From Cristatella mucedo (Eukaryota > Bryozoa > Phylactolaemata > Cristatellidae), in NCBI GenBank assembly GCA_009760855.2, contig WPIO01000051.1, positions 180,001 to 244,000 of the forward strand: a stretch of 64,000 bases of DNA, written 5' to 3'. This document shows positions 1-10,934 of the stretch, one piece after another (position 1 is the stretch's first letter; each line of letters opens with the position of its first letter). The position numbers and the translations under genes were made by a program. The notes beneath the pieces are model-generated. The model did not search any database, was not told the origin of the DNA, and worked only from the letters and a program-made list of their open reading frames with translations.

Positions 1-240
1 AGACAGAAAGAGACAAACACACAGACAGAGAGAGAGAGACAGAGGGGTGGGAAAAAAAGAAAAATGAAAGAGAGAACGAGAGAAAGCGATTGAGAATGAG
101 AGAAAAACAGAGACAGCGACAGGGAGAGAGCAAAAGACATCGAGCCAGCAAGAGATAGTAAGATCAGAAAGAGGAAGGGAGAGAAAGCAAGAGAGGACGG
201 AAGGAGAAGAAAAGAAAAAGTGTCGGGGAAGAGACTGACA
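1..240 (+). repeat. Purine-rich (GA) low-complexity tract
   Basis: Almost unbroken A/G-rich sequence with short GA runs and occasional C. It lies inside the presumed first intron of the minus-strand amine oxidase gene. On that strand it is a long polypyrimidine stretch, but I could not place an acceptor and second exon in it. Positions 241-651 are also intronic on this reading and show nothing recognisable. Confidence 0.7.
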
Positions 241-651
241 CGGAACTGGTACTATCAGTTGTGTAGGATCAGCCTGCTTTGTAAGTAGCCACTGTATCAG
301 CAGCAGCTACCTCAGCTGCTACTGCTGCAGAGTTCATGTACCCCGAAACACGACCGGTGGCCAACGCCAGCTCAGCTGCAGCTATAGTTGTCGATCTAGA
401 GGGCATATAGTTAACCAGTCATCGGCCGCAAGTTGCAGTTGCATTTTAGTTGCAACTACAGTCCGAACTCGGCACAATTGGGACGCGTGAGGGTAAAGAG
501 GAAACGCCCAACTGGTCACCAACCCAGCGCGGGAAGCTACTACATCGACGGGTTCAATACGCCGGGTGTCCAGCGGCTCGGACGGATTTCGAGCACAAAT
601 CGCGACCATCGAAGGCTGGCTGAGCGAACAGTAAAACTCAGTTACACTCAC

Positions 652-820
652 CGTGGAATATGGTGTGTACGCGACCGCCGATCCTGCTCTGCGCCTCCAC
701 CACGACGTAGTCGAACACGCCGAACCGGTCCAACTCTCGAGCAGCTGCAAGGCCAGCAACTCCGGCGCCGACGATGACGATGCGATGACGGACGATGCCG
801 GCTTTTCCATCTGCTGACAT
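652..820 (-). CDS. First coding exon of an FAD-dependent amine oxidase (polyamine/spermine oxidase-like), partial
   Basis: Reading right to left, an ATG at 820 opens 56 codons plus one base, ending at a strong splice donor (exon ...CACG, intron GTGAGT starting at 651). The peptide has a short leader and then the N-terminal Rossmann dinucleotide-binding fold of flavin amine oxidases: residues 14-17 form the hydrophobic strand, GAGVAGL at 18-24 is the GxGxxG loop, an acidic residue follows at the end of the second strand (VVVEAQ), and R-x-GGR (RIGGR, about 46-50) is the FAD pyrophosphate motif. This order is typical of polyamine, spermine and lysine-specific amine oxidases, which oxidise amines with FAD and release H2O2. 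An in-frame TGA four codons upstream supports this start. The rest of the gene lies beyond the left edge. Family is likely; the subfamily is inference. Confidence 0.75.
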
Positions 821-879
821 AGCGCCGAGTTTTCAAACTCTCCGAACAGCTTCTACAGATCGACGGTAGCGGTGGCAGC

Positions 880-1010
880 TCAAGCGCCAGTTCGGTCGTC
901 AAGATCGAGATCAACCTCAGCGGCCAAGTGCGATCGCTGAGTCGTCGCCGGCCGGACGGTTACACCCCGCCCACCCACGTGACCGCCGGCATGCAGCCGG
1001 AGTCTGAGGG
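880..1010 (-). promoter_or_regulatory. Candidate promoter/5' UTR of the amine oxidase gene
   Basis: This GC-rich, CpG-containing stretch lies immediately upstream of the minus-strand ATG at 820. It holds a GC-box-like CCCCGCCCA near 965-973 and an E-box CACGTGAC at 976-983. The call rests on position and composition only. No TATA box or start site can be assigned. Confidence 0.3.
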
Positions 1011-1199
1011 TTAGTGACCCTCCCACATGCAGACCCAGGTTGATAGACGTCCGACACTTTTTTCGCTCGGCTATACCTGCTTTATCAGCGGACCGGTCCG
1101 AGGGTTTTCTTGCGTTGCTATGTACGTAATTCAATGTCATTCGGGCGTCCTATCTCGCTGAGGCCACAAGTCTGAATCGACACTGGAGCCCAGAGTTAT

Positions 1200-3995
1200 T
1201 GCAGGCTAAAGCTCGGGTTCGACGAATTACCGTAATCCACTCTAATTAGGGTAGCAACAACCAGACATAAGCGTTGCCAAGCTCAAATTTTTCGCTGATA
1301 TTGTAGTATACGTTCGAATTTGTCTGTCCAGAAATTTTGATGTTGCTTCGCGCACGCGAACTCATGCATATGAGCTTTGGCGCCGGACGCCTGTACCGCA
1401 ATCCACCGAAATCCATTCTAGTTCTCGTCAAATCCAACCCCCAAATTTGCTGCGAATAGCTCCAAAAAGTCTGAAATATCAAACAACACTAATCGCACAA
1501 TTTACCCAGAAAATTTCGCCTCACGCGTTTCGCAAAGTCCACTGAAATAAGATTGCAGTGGCCCAGGCCAATACCGCAATCCACTGCATTCCACCATGCA
1601 ACGAAAGAAAACCTGATCGAAAAGCTCCTTTTTGATTGCATATGACAGAAAACTCTGCGAAAATTGCATTACACAAATTTCGCTTGCATTGGCAAGGCCG
1701 CTCTCGTGCAATGCACTGCAATCGACTGCTGTATCCCGGGCCAATACCGCAATCCACTTCAATCCACAGAATCCACCGCATGAAAAATTAAAATACATTG
1801 CGCCGAGCTCCAGTTTTTATTGCATATTAAAGTGCACCATGCTGTGTGCACAACCACGTAAAATAAAAAATGCGCAATCTCGCACTGTGGCAATGGGCGG
1901 CAATCGTCTGAAATGACCTGGAAAACTACAGTAATTCACTCTACTCCACTGCACATCATCCTCAAATCGCCACCGAGAAGATCTAATTTACATTGCACAT
2001 AGGAATAGACTCAGCTCAAAGTGCATACACAAACTTTCGCTCCATTGTGCACACGCGTTCTCATGCAATGAATTGCAACCGACTGCAACGACCCGGTCCC
2101 ATACCGCAATTCACCTCAATCCGCCGATATCCGCTGCAATCTGCTACACAGCAACCAGAAAGCGTACACTAGAAGCTCTAATTATAATTGCACGCTGCTC
2201 TGCTCTTCGGTTATTGTATACTTGCATAACTTCACTGTAATTGCCTTGGCCATTCTGCAGCAATGCACTGCAATCGACTGCAACTGCCCGGGCCAGTTCG
2301 TCAATATACCGCAACCCGCCGAAAAACGACCGGAATACGTACACTTTAAGCTTTAATAGTGATTGCACGTTGCTCTAATTTTTGTTTATTGTGTAATCCC
2401 ACAATTTCACTACAATTACTTCGATCATTCGACAGCAATGCACTGCAATTGTGTGCAATGGCCCGGGCCAATACCTCAATTTACAGCACTCTGATGCAAA
2501 ATGCCCTGAAATCGGTTTCGCAATGCTTCAATTTTTAATGCATGTTATAAAGCACACTGGTTAAATTCAACTACATCATTTTAAGCAATTTCACTCGTAT
2601 AATCTCGGGCAGTGCATGGCAATCTACGGCAACGGCTCGCCTTGAAGCAGCAATCCACAACTATCCGTGGCAAGTTGACACTAAATTGGCTGCACAAAAT
2701 GGCGATTGTCATTGAATTTCACATTTCTTTGTGCTAAAAGTGAAATCGTAGGACTTTCAAGCTATTTTGCACGTTAATTGTCAACAATACACGGCAATTG
2801 ACAGCAATGGCAGGGACCAATACCAAAATCCTCGGCAAATCGACGAGAGACATCGGCTGCAGCAAGCTCCAATTCTCATTTCGCGTAACATCTCACTGCG
2901 TGCACACATACTTTCAACCAGCTCTGACCGTTCAATCGTGGGCAATGCATGGCAACAGACGGCAATGGCCCGGGCAAATACGGCAATCCATTATGGTCCA
3001 TCGCAAATCACTGGAAAGTGGCTGGGCCAAGATCAAATATATTTTAACTGTCACAGCCTACTGTGTTGAAAGTGCAATCAAATCCTTTCAACCAATCGCG
3101 CACGTACAATCGCGAGCAATGAACGGCAATCGACAGCAATGTCCTGGGTCAATACCCCAATTCCTGGCGAATTGAAGAGAAATTGGCAGCGCGGAAGCCT
3201 AAATTGTCATTACATATAACATTCCGCTGCATCCAAAGTAAAACCGTGGAACTTTCAAGATGTTTTGTTTGGTAACTGTCAGCAATGCACGGCAATTAAC
3301 AGCAATGGTAGGGGCCGATAGCGAAATCCGTGGAAAATAGACAAGATTGGCTGCAATAAACTGCAGCTCTCATTCCACGCAGCTTGTACCTGTGAGCGCG
3401 CATAATTTTCACCCTTGGTACGCATTCAATCGACGACGGCAGTCGACGGCAATGGCCCGGGGAAATACGCCAATCCACAACGGACAGTTACAAATGCACC
3501 GACAGTTGCTGAGAGAAGCTCCAACTTTTCTTGTGCATTGCACTGCACTGCATTAAAAGAGCAGCCACATCCTTTTATACAATTGACAAAGGCACAATCG
3601 AGGGCAATGCATGGCAATTGCCCGGTCACTGTAGCAATCTGGTTCAAATTTTCTGGATATTGGCTGTTTGAATTTGCAACTATCCTACTACATAACGCTC
3701 ACTGTGGGTGCGCATGCTGTCATCTTTCGCGTTCAACCTTGGGCAATCCACGGCAATCCACGGCAATCCACGGCAATTGCGAGAGACAATACAGCAATCT
3801 ATGATTGTCTGTTACAATTACACACAAAGCTGGTGGGAGATCACGTTCTTCTTGCGTAACAGTGCGCTGCATTAAAAGTGCAGCCGCGTCCTATCAACCA
3901 ATCTTGAACGTACATGCGAGGGCAATCGACGGCAACGGCATGGAAAAATATGGAAATCTATCCGGTGTAAGTTTACACACTCAACTCAAGTCGTG
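1200..3995 (+). repeat. Degenerate ~170-bp tandem satellite, about 16 monomers
   Basis: A core resembling CAATCGACGGCAATGGCCCG, then GGCAAATAC-GCAATCCAC, recurs near 1560, 1735, 1890, 2066, 2262, 2434, 2612, 2784, 2944, 3117, 3282, 3430, 3604, 3742 and 3921. Partial copies lie near 1225 and 1390. Between cores there is a second conserved part (AGCTCCAATTTT...GCATAT...AAAGTGCA). Core-to-core spacing is mostly 150-180 bp, close to nucleosome length. Copies differ strongly, so the array is old. ORFs crossing it are products of the period and are not genes. The 4000-4295 stretch after it shows nothing recognisable. Confidence 0.85.
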
Positions 3996-4295
3996 AGACG
4001 TAGAGTTATGGGTCAAGCGACCGTTCCAGGTGAGAGAGACCTTGTGGTTAGCAGAAAGCTTGACCCACAGCGCGGTAAAGGTCAAAGACGTCTCATCGAA
4101 ACCTAGTAAGAACAGCATTCGAGGGAAGCAAAAAACTAGCTACTACTACCCTGAGCGCCATTTTATTGTTTAGTATATCTAATAGCTGCGCTCTTACAAA
4201 TTTTGAAAAAGACTAGCTCCCTTCCGAAAACGCTCACCGAAGAGCCTCGTTCCTCGAGCGCCTAGAAATGTCACTCCTATCTGAAAAACCCGGGG

Positions 4296-4303
4296 CAACT
4301 TAT
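4296..4303 (+). repeat. Left target-site duplication of the hAT element
   Basis: CAACTTAT sits directly before the CAGTGG terminus and matches CAACTCAT at 7178-7185 in seven of eight bases. Confidence 0.85.
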
Positions 4304-4938
4304 CAGTGGCGTAGCAAGGGGTGGGCGGGGACAGATGTGCCCCCTGGCGCCAAGGTCAAGGGGGCCAAAAGCAAAATGGATTGTGTATATTTTTTTAAAC
4401 TTTTTTATATGAGAATACCAATCTTAATTTCAAACAAGTCGTTGTTTAAATTGACTTGACTATTTCTGGCTGAGCTATTTAAGCATGTTTGCAGACTAAG
4501 ACCAAGCTAGGTTTGGCTAGCTGTGCCAGCCTGTCACACACGCCAGAGCCCATCCGGTCCATGCAGAGTTGTTGACAGGATATTGTCTGCCGCTCATTCC
4601 GATTGTTCGTCGCCAAAATGGTAAGTTTGAGCGAGTGATTAGCGAGAGTGTTTACTTTAGATTTGATCCTACTTGGAGACACTGTGCATTGAGTCACCTG
4701 GCGCCGGCAAGTAGAAGACGTCGGCACGTTCCAGTCTTCCCGAGATTCTTTGTCGAGCTCCTCTAACGCTCAACCTCTTCCTGTGGAGACGGAGTCCACG
4801 GTGTGAAGGTCAGTGTTACTACAGGCCAGCCTCCGCGAACTGCATTTCCATTACGGCTAACGTGTACTTTTGTGCATTTCTAGTCATCCAATCTATTTTC
4901 AAAATACACGGGAGGAAAGAAAGCAAGCGGTGCCCTGC

Positions 4939-4944
<6 letters not shown>

Positions 4945-4976
<32 letters not shown>
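4945..4976 (+). repeat. (GA)n microsatellite
   Basis: About 16 uninterrupted AG units inside the left half of the hAT element. Confidence 0.95.
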
Positions 4977-4979
<3 letters not shown>

Positions 4980-5113
4980 CAAAGCTCGAGGAGAAGAAAG
5001 AAGCAGGAGCAGGAGTCCCAGCAAGGTACGTGGAAGGTCTCTCGATGAAGGCAAAGGTGAAGGTGAGTGAAGGCACAGAAAAAAAACACGAGGACAATGT
5101 CGATAGTCGCACG

Positions 5114-5135
5114 CACACACACACACACACACACA
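5114..5135 (+). repeat. (AC)n microsatellite
   Basis: About 11 AC units inside the left half of the hAT element. Confidence 0.95.
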
Positions 5136-5629
5136 GGGAACAAGGAAGAACAGTTTGCGGAGGACGAAAGCAGGACGCAGGACGGAGACAGCGACAAGAA
5201 CGAAGGATGAAGTGAAGTGAACAAACAAGTGAATGCGAACAAGTGAAAACAAGTGAAGGCAAACAGCATAGCAGCACTGAAGAAACGAAAACGCTCTGCT
5301 AGGTGAAAGCTTCATGGAAAAAAGAAACTTTGCTTTGTGACGAGACGGAGACGGTCACCACTTGGATCATGGGGTGTGCAAGCACTATCACAAGAGCAGA
5401 AGAAGCAGGAGTCTACTGCTATTTTTCAGGTGCTGACCCGGAAAGATATTAGCAATCTGAAGTTCGACCGAACCTCTGTTTGACATGTCATTCCGCAGCA
5501 ACGTCGAACTGAACTAGTACTACGAGGATCAAGCTTGTTTTGGAACAAAGAAGGTTCATTTACTGGAGAAGTTTGTCGAGCCACGAGTTTGAGCCTGGTT
5601 TGAGAGGGCGCTGTAAAAGCGCATGAACT

Positions 5630-6900
5630 TAGCTGGACCTGGCTGGTCTACTCTCCGTCGAAACATTCGGCATATTGCTTCAGTCGTTTTCTTTTCCTTA
5701 CGTCCACCTAAAATTCCCAATCGTCACTTGAATTGGCAAATGAATGTAACCAGTGGAGGAAACCTGAAAAACTAATCGTCCATGAAAACAGCCCTTCCCA
5801 CCGGCAGTCTTTCACCGAATGGAAAGAAACAGAGAGGATGCTACTCAAATGAATTGGAATGGACACTGCTGTTTAGGCAAAAATCTTATCTGAAAAGGAA
5901 TCATGGCAAACAGTCCAACAGAAAGTTTTCAGCTGCATCAAGTTCTTGATTTCTCCAAACCTGCCATTGAGTAGTCACCAAGAGAGTCCTGGCGTGGCTG
6001 GTGAGAAAAATTGGAAACCTACTTCTTGGGACTTCTTCATCTTGTAGCTCAGCGCGATCGTCTTCTGCAATCGCAATTCGACCACGCGGAAGAAGCCAAA
6101 GTCAGCCCCTTATCTTGTCATATAGGACTTATCTTGTCTCCTCAATCCCAAGATGAGTCCTTAGTATGCAAGCTACTCTGTGGCATCATGCGGCGAAACA
6201 AGTGCTATTGATTTCTGTTTGACTCGACTCCTGATTTGGCACACTGCAAGCAGATGTTTGAGGTCATTTGGGATGCTGATGTTTATTTTGCCAACAAAAC
6301 AGACGCCGTCAAAAAGTCTTTCCCTAGCTTTCTCCAAATCCATGCCAAAGATGCTGCAGCAATTGAGAGTCTTATCTTGGAAAAACTCGAATCTGACAAC
6401 ATGTCCTTGCAAGATAGCATGTCGCACTGCTATGACAACGCAGCAGTAGTGTCTAGCCACTTTTCAGGTCTCCAAAAGGGACAACTGTCCAGAAATGAGC
6501 ACCTACTTATTCTTTTGAAAATCAAATCTGAGGTGGAAATAACTAAAAAAAAGTCGTAGCCATCACTTTTAAACATGACTCTGCAGCAAGGTGAACTGCA
6601 GAAGTGGAGACTAGGAAATGTATCGATGATGGACTGGACATATCACTGATAGACTGGACAGCATCTTAGGTCTTTTGTAACAACTTTCTGATGACACAAG
6701 TGGAACGCTTGTTACAAGAAGTGAAGCTCTATCGTCATATGGTACAGCATCGTAAGAAGGATTGCCCGAATTTAGAAAAGACTGCAGGATCCAAAGATGG
6801 ACTTCAAAGACCCCTCTTTTGACCTAAAAACTCAATTGAGGTTGAGTTTTCAAGACTTCTAGACGACCTGTACCAAGAACGACTATTAGATGCCAATAGT
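5630..6900 (+). pseudogene. hAT transposase with TTF-type zinc finger (ZMYM1/DUF4371-like), broken
   Basis: The transposase would cut and paste the surrounding element. One frame carries the TTF finger: WLVYSP at 5640-5657, then W-R-K-P-E-K-L with an H-x5-H pair at 5754-5801, followed by EKESWQ near 5892. There is one in-frame stop (TAA) between the two finger parts. A frameshift between 5892 and 6011 leads to the next block (6011-6559): FLGLLHLVAQRD, a stop at 6209-6211, LFDSTPDL (the D of the catalytic fold's first strand region) and CYDNAAVVSSHFSGLQ, which matches the conserved hAT 'YDNA...GLQ' block. The C-terminal dimerisation region is only faintly visible between 6800 and 7130. At least two stops and one frameshift make it non-functional. 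Confidence 0.8.
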
Positions 6901-7177
6901 AAACGTGTATCATGGGGACATGCAGTTTTACGAAGAATCCGCCGAAGGACACGTATATCTGGAGAACTCTTTCAACATGTTGATCTCTGTGAAAAGCTGT
7001 AATAGCTACCTTGTACCTGTACTACACATAGTAAAACTTTCTCGCCTCGATATACCTGCCACCACGTGTTTTCTGCATTTTTTGTGGCTGAGCCATTTTG
7101 CAGCATCTTTCGACAAGAGGAGGGGCGCCATTTGTAGCTTGGTTCCCGGGCGCCGAAAAGGACTCACTATGCCACTA

Positions 7178-7185
7178 CAACTCAT
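7178..7185 (+). repeat. Right target-site duplication of the hAT element
   Basis: CAACTCAT directly follows the right terminus (GCCACTA). It pairs with 4296-4303, with one substitution after insertion. Confidence 0.85.
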
Positions 7186-8589
7186 CGACCGGTACGCCGC
7201 TCTGCAGGCATCAATAAACTAGTCAAAACAGAATTACCTATGTAGCAGCTCTGGACATATGTACATCCCTTAAGAAATGAAAGCCTTCCTGGAAAGCGAC
7301 ACTGCACGTTGGCGAAGGAGATTCCTGCTGGAGCATCATGACAGCAGTGCTGGCTCTAAAAAAAACTGCATCCGGCCGCGGACAGATCGGATGGAACGGA
7401 CCTTAGGTTAGGGGAATAATATTTCCTACTACAACGTCTGCAATTCGTGAGGCTCCCCCGGGCTGGAGCCCTTGGCAAGCTGCGATGCGCTTCGCCGACC
7501 CACGCAAAGCCACACATACGCCCGCCCCCCATTGTACTACAGTACGGCTCCGGCTCAGGCGGCTCACGTGGACGAAGGCACAGCTAGCGAACGTGAGCGG
7601 CAGACGAGACTCTACCTCTCTGTTACTCTTAGCGCGTACATACACGCGAGCTCGATGAATCACGGCAGTTGGCAAGAAATAGAACATGCATTAGTGGCCT
7701 GACGCTTGGCTGCGCCAATGGCTAAACTATTGGCCACAGGTGAGGATCGCGTTAGTGTCAGGGCACTTCGCTAATTACAACAGCTGAAGCCGAAGGTGCA
7801 CACAACATCCCATCTCATGTCGTAGAGCCAATCGCACTTAGGACTATAGTCTGCTGCGTATTCTGGGACAGAGCTTGCAGCCGTCGTCAATGATTGCTGG
7901 AGTCGTGGTCTCTACCTTCCACGCCGGCGAGCACTTGCGTAATTGTCATTACGCGTGCCCTGGTAGTCTCGATGTACACTGCGGTTTCAGTAGTATTGTT
8001 TAATTTATCCGCTATTGTTGGCGCGTGCAATTGTTTATTCATAGATTAATCAGGCGGTGGCTCCGTTGGCGCTAGCCGTGCGACGGCCAAGTGGCTTGGA
8101 GCCGGCATAAGTAGCTTAGTAAGGGAGGTCGAGAGGAAAATAGCTACCTCGCTAGTCTCGATTACAAACAAGGCCCCTCTAAAAACAATCAGTAGCCTCC
8201 TTATAGAGAAGTGGCATGAAGCGGATCCTAAAATCCCCTGACAAAATGGCTGCATTCCAAATTAGGAATAGCGTGAAGCTCCGCTCAGCCGCCCGGAGTA
8301 GATGGAAAATCAAAACGTAAAGCATAACGAAACGCATAGCTACCGAACGTTCAAACATGCTTAGCCAGTTTCTTGCCCCGTACCGGTTTGAACCGGTTTG
8401 ATACCTTCAATAGTTATGCATTGATTTTCCACCTATCTAGTAACCCATCAATGCCCATTAGTGCGAAGTTTGAGGACACCTAGTTTTAACTAATTTTCCT
8501 TTAAAGGAATTTCATTCTTACTATATAGCATTCGGTTCCGAAACATGTACATCGCAAGAAGGTCAGGTTAGCGATACTCTAGTTATAGT
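7186..8589. other. Unassigned stretch
   Basis: Mixed composition with short ORFs on both strands and no recognisable domain, repeat family or RNA. ORFs at 7403-7702 overlap on both strands and look like chance. Confidence 0.5.
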
Positions 8590-8745
8590 GATATTAATAA
8601 TAGTGCATTTGTATAGCACCATCAGAGAACCGAATCTCTTTCTTGGCACTTAGCAGATGCTGTATAGAAAGTATTTCCGAATGATTGGAGGCAACGTCAT
8701 CAAGCAGCAGGCACAGTGTAAGCAGGTAAATAAAACGAAAGACGA
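8590..8745 (-). mobile_element. LINE 3' tail fragment (L2-like)
   Basis: Read on the minus strand it matches the recurrent L2-like 3' end: ...GAGATTCGGTTCTCTGATGG followed by the TATACAAATGCA-type end. No coding part remains. The 8746-9230 stretch beyond it shows nothing recognisable. Confidence 0.55.
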
Positions 8746-9231
8746 ATCACAAAATATTAGAGACCTGGTTCGTAAGAAAACTGGTATACAATCAAAGTAT
8801 CTGATATAAAATCAAATTATTCCATTTTCTAATGTTGAGTTGAACTCCGTGATTGATCTGCTTTATAGTATTACCACAACTAAATCTGCTGCTGATACAA
8901 AAAAGCCGGGCAGATATCTGTGTATACAGTTCCGAACGATGAAATGGAGATTAAGAGATTGAATAGAGTTGCTTACAGTGGTTCGTTCTTTGGGCGTGAC
9001 AATACTGCAGTCAACTCTGCAATCTACTCTGCAAATCCGATGCTGATCGGATGCATGAAGCTCACATTCAAAAAAGCTTAAAAGAGTTACGTCGCTTGAC
9101 AAGTGCGTGTAGTATACGTTTTTGATGTATTGTAGACTCAACACTTTGGGCAAGAAGGAAGACCGAGCTTTAGCGAGGCCGACTTAGAAGTGCTGAGAGT
9201 GGAGGCTACAGTACATCAAAGCATATATATA

Positions 9232-9840
9232 CTACTCGGTCAGCTCCGTTACTCTCGAGTACATACAATGCTTTCTCACGTTTTTCGTAGTCGAGATCTG
9301 CAGCCATAGCGGCACTGGAGTCATAGCCCCGATCTTCTCTATCGAGCCGACGACGCGTATTGGCACCCGTACTATTTCAGCAGGAGTGCAGTGAGACTGT
9401 AGTTTGATTGCATGCGGGCTGGTACCGCTCCTTTCCTCAACAGCTGGTGGAAGCATCCGAGAGAGGGGCCTGTGCACAGCTGTGGTCCGCTTCTAATGAG
9501 GCGTTGACACAGGCCGATAACCCACTGGTGAACAGATGGTGGATTCACCATCTGGGTCGGCCAAGGCACAGCCGGAGTTGAGGAGAGGAGACTCGAGTGT
9601 GAGAAGGGGGCGAAGGCAGTCGTGCGTCTTGCGGCTCCATGCCTTGAGCAATAAACCGTTGGCGTTGTTCATCGGCTGGCTCTCTGATGTATGCACCAAA
9701 CTACAGAGACCAGTAACCTTGCTCGTTCCGGAGGTGGCGGCCTCCATCCGTAATGTATTGTGCTCATTTCCTGCCGGCTTCTGATGAGGCTGCTTCACTA
9801 GCTGCGAGTCCAAACTGGAAAATCTGAGTCTCCTTACCAC
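9232..9840 (-). mobile_element. LTR-retrotransposon fragment (Ty3-like, tentative)
   Basis: Positions 9590-9685 are nearly identical to 20945-21030, where the same sequence adjoins a gag-like ORF. On the minus strand both encode NNANGLL...KTHDCLRPLLTLES. Further downstream on the minus strand an ORF (9232-9477) contains VRVPIRVVGSIEKIGAMTP, plausible for a retroelement polyprotein but not a diagnostic motif. No LTR pair or target-site duplication could be defined. Confidence 0.4.
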
Positions 9841-10084
9841 CGTCTTAATGCGCCATAGCTAAAGCGTAGCTACTGTAGAAAAATGAGAAATCACAGTGCC
9901 AGAAAGCAAGTAGAATAGATCGCGTCGTTACAAGAGCTGAACCGGCTGCTTTTGAGGAAACAAATCGTAACAGCTCATTCACAACTAGGAGCAGAAAAGA
10001 TCTGGAATAGGGAGAAAACTACCCGAGCCGACAGTTTGAGCGTTGTGTTACATATAGATGTGTGGGGTGGTGGATGACTGCAGC

Positions 10085-10310
10085 CCGAATTGTCCGGCAT
10101 CTGCCTTGCCTTGCCTTGGTTCAGCTTTGCCCGGCTTCTGTGTTGACTTGGCCTTGCCTCTGCCCTGCCTTGTGTTGACTTTGCCTCGCCCCTGCGCTGC
10201 ATTGTCTTGGCTTGGCCTCGCTTCTGTGCTGCCCTGTCTTGACTTGGTACTTCTGCATTGCCTCGCCTGGCTCTGGTGCTGCCTTGCCCCACCTTGCTTA
10301 AATTCTATCT
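10085..10310 (+). repeat. CTTGCC-rich imperfect minisatellite
   Basis: Degenerate repetition of TTGCCTTGCC / CTTGACTTGGCCTTGCC-like words, with a rough higher period of 40-50 bp. The ORF at 10058-10390 (Cys/Leu/Ala/Pro-rich) and its antisense follow from the repeat. The AT-rich 10311-10934 stretch after it shows nothing recognisable. Confidence 0.6.
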
Positions 10311-10934
10311 CTAATTATCAAGCTGCTCTCCGAAACGACCTTGCTTATCAAAGCTGCAAGCCAAACTTTAGATGCAAGATAAGGATTTGAAATTTCATTA
10401 TTACCATGGGCGCAGCTTGCTTAAGATATGTCTAATCGACTACAGGATCATCTTGCGATGTAAATTACACATTTCAGTTGAACGCTATAATTTTCAGATG
10501 CTGATTAAGCTAGCATAATTGGCTAAGCAGCAAATAAACTGCAAAATTACTGAGAGATGAATCAAAAGCTTAAAAATTGTACCATGATTTTATGTATACA
10601 CAGGAAAATCTTTGTACAAGTAAATTACTAAGTGTACGGATTATAATGAAATGTTTTGAATATTTAAGCACATTTATTAAACATATATATATTTATGTGT
10701 AAAGATTTATTTATTAAATGAAACTATGTTGACATCCGTCATATGTTTTTGAACTTTTGCTTAGTATGGCTATTAATGAGCTTCGGGCATGAAGAAGTTA
10801 TCTCCATAGCAGTGGATGTAGTGATCTTATAGTTCTTATAGGTGTCTATAAGCAAGGCAATGGGAAGGCGAGTATTAATTCATCAATTCAAAAATTGCAT
10901 TGAGATTGTGTAAGTGCAAAATTACGAAATCGTG

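Larger units (their letters stand above)
4304..7177 (+). mobile_element. hAT DNA transposon, nearly full length, inactive
   Basis: The left end starts CAGTGGCGTAGCAAGG and the right end, read on the minus strand, starts TAGTGGCATAGTGAG. These are imperfect terminal inverted repeats of the hAT type. The element is bracketed by CAACTTAT (4296-4303) and CAACTCAT (7178-7185), an 8-bp target-site duplication with one mismatch, as expected for hAT. It is 2,874 bp long and carries a broken transposase in the same orientation in its right half. The left half (4304-5600) holds (GA)n and (AC)n tracts and no recognised gene. Confidence 0.88.

Noticed and set aside
382-810. 142-codon minus-strand ORF over the amine oxidase exon
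   Set aside because: Out of frame with the Rossmann motif, the start context and the splice donor; a shadow of the real exon.
1502-3996. Several 60-130 codon ORFs in the satellite
   Set aside because: They recur with the ~170-bp period in changing frames and have no conserved protein sequence.
4819-5315. Overlapping Cys/Leu/Ser-rich ORFs on the minus strand
   Set aside because: They arise from antisense reading of purine-rich and (AC)n sequence inside the hAT element and disagree between frames.
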